Positions 61,794 to 64,000 of a stretch of 64,000 nt of DNA are shown here, piece after piece. The stretch covers positions 9,272,220-9,336,219 of the forward strand of contig JAEMBT020000001.1 in the NCBI GenBank assembly GCA_018873245.2, written 5' to 3'. The first letter of the stretch is position 1. Each line of letters opens with the position of its first letter. The position numbers and the translations under genes were made by a program. The notes under the pieces were generated by a model that was not told where the DNA came from, made no database searches, and saw only the letters and a program-made list of their open reading frames with translations. The DNA is from Archegozetes longisetosus (taxonomy: Eukaryota; Arthropoda; Arachnida; Sarcoptiformes; Trhypochthoniidae).

Positions 61794-64000
61794 TAATTAT
61801 AGTTTCGCTTTACAATAATAATGCTTTTTTAAATCCTCAGAATCACGCTTAAAATGCATTTTTGACATATAATATGCGCTTTTATTCAATAGGAACTAAA
61901 AATTTAGCTGAAAATTGTGTTTCTATGGGATCAAAATGCCATAAATTGTACCTTTATTTGGCATTTTTCTGAATAAAATATTTTTTCCAAGTTTGACTTG
62001 AAAGCTCTCATGTTCTCATCCTGCTGAATTATAACTTAAGCTTCTATAAGAAGTTTGGCATGACTTTCGTGAATTAGAATAAATTTGAGTGAAATTATCA
62101 ATAAGATATTGAGAAAGATATGAATTTGAAAGTATCATTTCATATTTATCTTAAAGATAAGTTTTAAAAATCAATAATTTGATTGAATTGATGGCAGATA
62201 CGTCAAAGTTATTTTCGGTTCTCATATAAAATTGTAATTCGAATATTAATTGCTGCTAATCATATATTTATATCAGTAACAAAACTTAGACGTCGTCAAA
62301 CACGAAGTACTACTATATGAAGTAATATCTCGATCTCTTATATCAATATGTGAACTAATTTTTTTAAACAATGAACATTTTTGAACATTTTTTAAAAATT
62401 GAATGAATATTATTCTCACGAATTACATAAAAACTTTGAAGTTAACAATAAGAGCGTGAAATTATAGCAACGGCTAAGGAGAAAACAATCTGATAGATTA
62501 AACGCAGATATTATTCAACAAGTCTTATTATTGTAAATTAAGCCTAATTTCAAAAGTTATTAAGTGTAACAACTAAACGCTAATCTGGCGCTATATCTTG
62601 TGCTAAATAACGTGGTGAGAGAAGACAAGTTTCTTATTGTTCGGACAGATACCATTCTATCACGATTTAAGTTGTAGTGACCAGATTGCACGGTGCTCAT
62701 CACGGCATTTACTCTAGGATAGTTAAAGATTCGAGGAGCGACTAAAAGATATTTTTAAGAGTTTTATAAATTTAATTTCATTGAAATCTAAGTAAGGACT
62801 AAGTACCACGTTATGGAAAATTGCTCTATTTCGAGACTGTCTCAGATCATTCTGGGATGTCTGGTCACCCTGTTTGAGCATTCTATTCATAGATTCCGAA
62901 AATTCAACTATTTTTTTCAACAATATGAGAAGTTCTAGGTTTAATTGAGGCTCTTTATCAGAAAAGAATAATCAAGTTATACTTACGTACTTTTGCTCAA
63001 ATTTTTTACATAAGTTTAGAAGTATCGTTGTGTTTATCACATCAAAATTGACGATATACAAAATAATTTTACTGAGTCAGGAACAGTGATGAATGACACT
63101 CGAGTTGTTGGTGATCGATGGTGAGCATCAACACCGAGTGTCAACGTTTCCTTGAACATTTGAACCTGAAGAGTAAGCGCGAGCACCTAGAATTGATGCC
63201 TAGTTTATTCTAATACTGTCTTTTTTGGCAAAGTCCTTGATCTAAACAATTTTAATTAATCAGTCTTATTTCAATCTCTTAAACTAAATTTAGCGAAAAA
63301 ATATTGATTCCTTTTGAGAAAATACGTATGTTTTATTGTAAATTCATATGATCAAGAGCTCAATATCTAAGTGCGAGCATAATTTAGAGTGTCAAGCTTT
63401 GACCAAGCGTGAGTGTGCACCACTGATCAATGGTATATTTTACTTAAAAAGTTTCTGAAAATACATACTGAAAAATTGTAGAGTAGGTTAAAAACTATAA
63501 ACTTAAAAAAATTTTCCTAAATGACTCAACGAGTCCTTCTCGAAAAGAGTAAGTCTTTCAATACGTCCTATACTATTTCAGTCAATTTCTAATTCCTTCT
63601 TTCTAACACCTATTTATTCTTATTAAGCACTGTGAATTCTCAACTCTGATAATTTGAAGCATTTCATGAAGAAATACCTGATAAGTTTTCATTTCTAGCC
63701 ATAATTTGTCACATTCATAGTTTAATTATTTATGGGAAAACTCTTATAAACTGAAGTGTATTTCGACATATTTTATTATGAACTCAATTGATCAAAAAAG
63801 TCACACTACTTTTCGTAATAAAATCAAGCTTTACAATTGAGATAAAATGAAAATGAAATAAGACTGCACACCTATATTTATGATAAAAGAAATATAGGTG
63901 AAAGAAAAAAAATCAAAAGAAACAGCAAATAAAGTATAAAGATATATGAGTTAATAACGTCTTAACTCTGTATACCAACACTTAAACTTATTGAGTTTGG
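61794..64000. other. AT-rich end of window, nothing recognised
   Basis: No gene found. Near 63098-63146 GACACTCG and CGAGTGTC bracket an imperfect hairpin. Confidence 0.35.

Noticed and set aside
1-64000. CRISPR arrays, bacterial operons or ribosome binding sites
   Set aside because: Introns, SINEs and eukaryotic transposons show this is eukaryotic DNA; no spaced direct-repeat array was seen.

Overview
The window is very AT-rich eukaryotic DNA: short GT-AG introns of about 70-110 bp inside genes, long gene-poor stretches, many nested DNA transposons and a tRNA-derived SINE. A tandem family of DEG/ENaC-type sodium channel genes and a single-domain peritrophin-like chitin-binding gene point to an arthropod. 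A mite or other chelicerate is plausible, but this is inference.

Layout. 1-2854 is the decayed 3' part of a hAT transposon, interrupted by a 688-bp MULE-type MITE with a 9-bp target duplication. 3111-3807 (-) holds three exons of an unrecognised gene. 4105-4545 (-) is a truncated ENaC-like N-terminus. A SINE follows at 4703-4963, and then the most interesting object: a 7.25-kb element at 4997-12248, flanked by the 8-bp duplication GAAAATAA, with about 520-bp subrepeated terminal inverted repeats. It contains a broken multi-exon gene joining a Merlin/IS1595-like DDE transposase to an OTU-type cysteine protease domain, plus several nested foldback elements. 15191-16997 is a second element with about 390-bp inverted repeats and an 8-bp duplication. 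A second SINE copy lies at 17229-17455.

18.3-38.1 kb carries three tandem units of an intronless ENaC-like gene: A and B are open, C is a pseudogene. Each unit keeps about 1 kb of homologous upstream DNA. Unit A's upstream region holds a Tc1/mariner element (20234-22833) that itself contains a 1-kb MITE; unit B preserves the empty site. Unit B has two upstream copies in a row, as if another gene copy had been lost. A and B share an almost identical central coding tract next to flanks in which B resembles C, which suggests gene conversion. Between B and C lie a broken atlastin/GBP-like GTPase gene with an N-terminal hydrophobic leader (29830-31365) and a MULE transposase relic (about 33270-34217).

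38.1-53.3 kb is a gene-poor stretch with one clear MITE (39944-40465) and a (GA)21 microsatellite. 53867-58632 (+) is a host gene of at least three exons: a long low-complexity region with PER-type repeats, then one CBM14 chitin-binding domain split by an intron that contains pogo/Tigger-like mini-elements. It resembles CPAP1-type cuticle proteins. From 58.65 kb to the end I see no convincing gene.

The genes do not form a pathway. The window is a tandem receptor/channel family plus a cuticle gene in a transposon-rich background.
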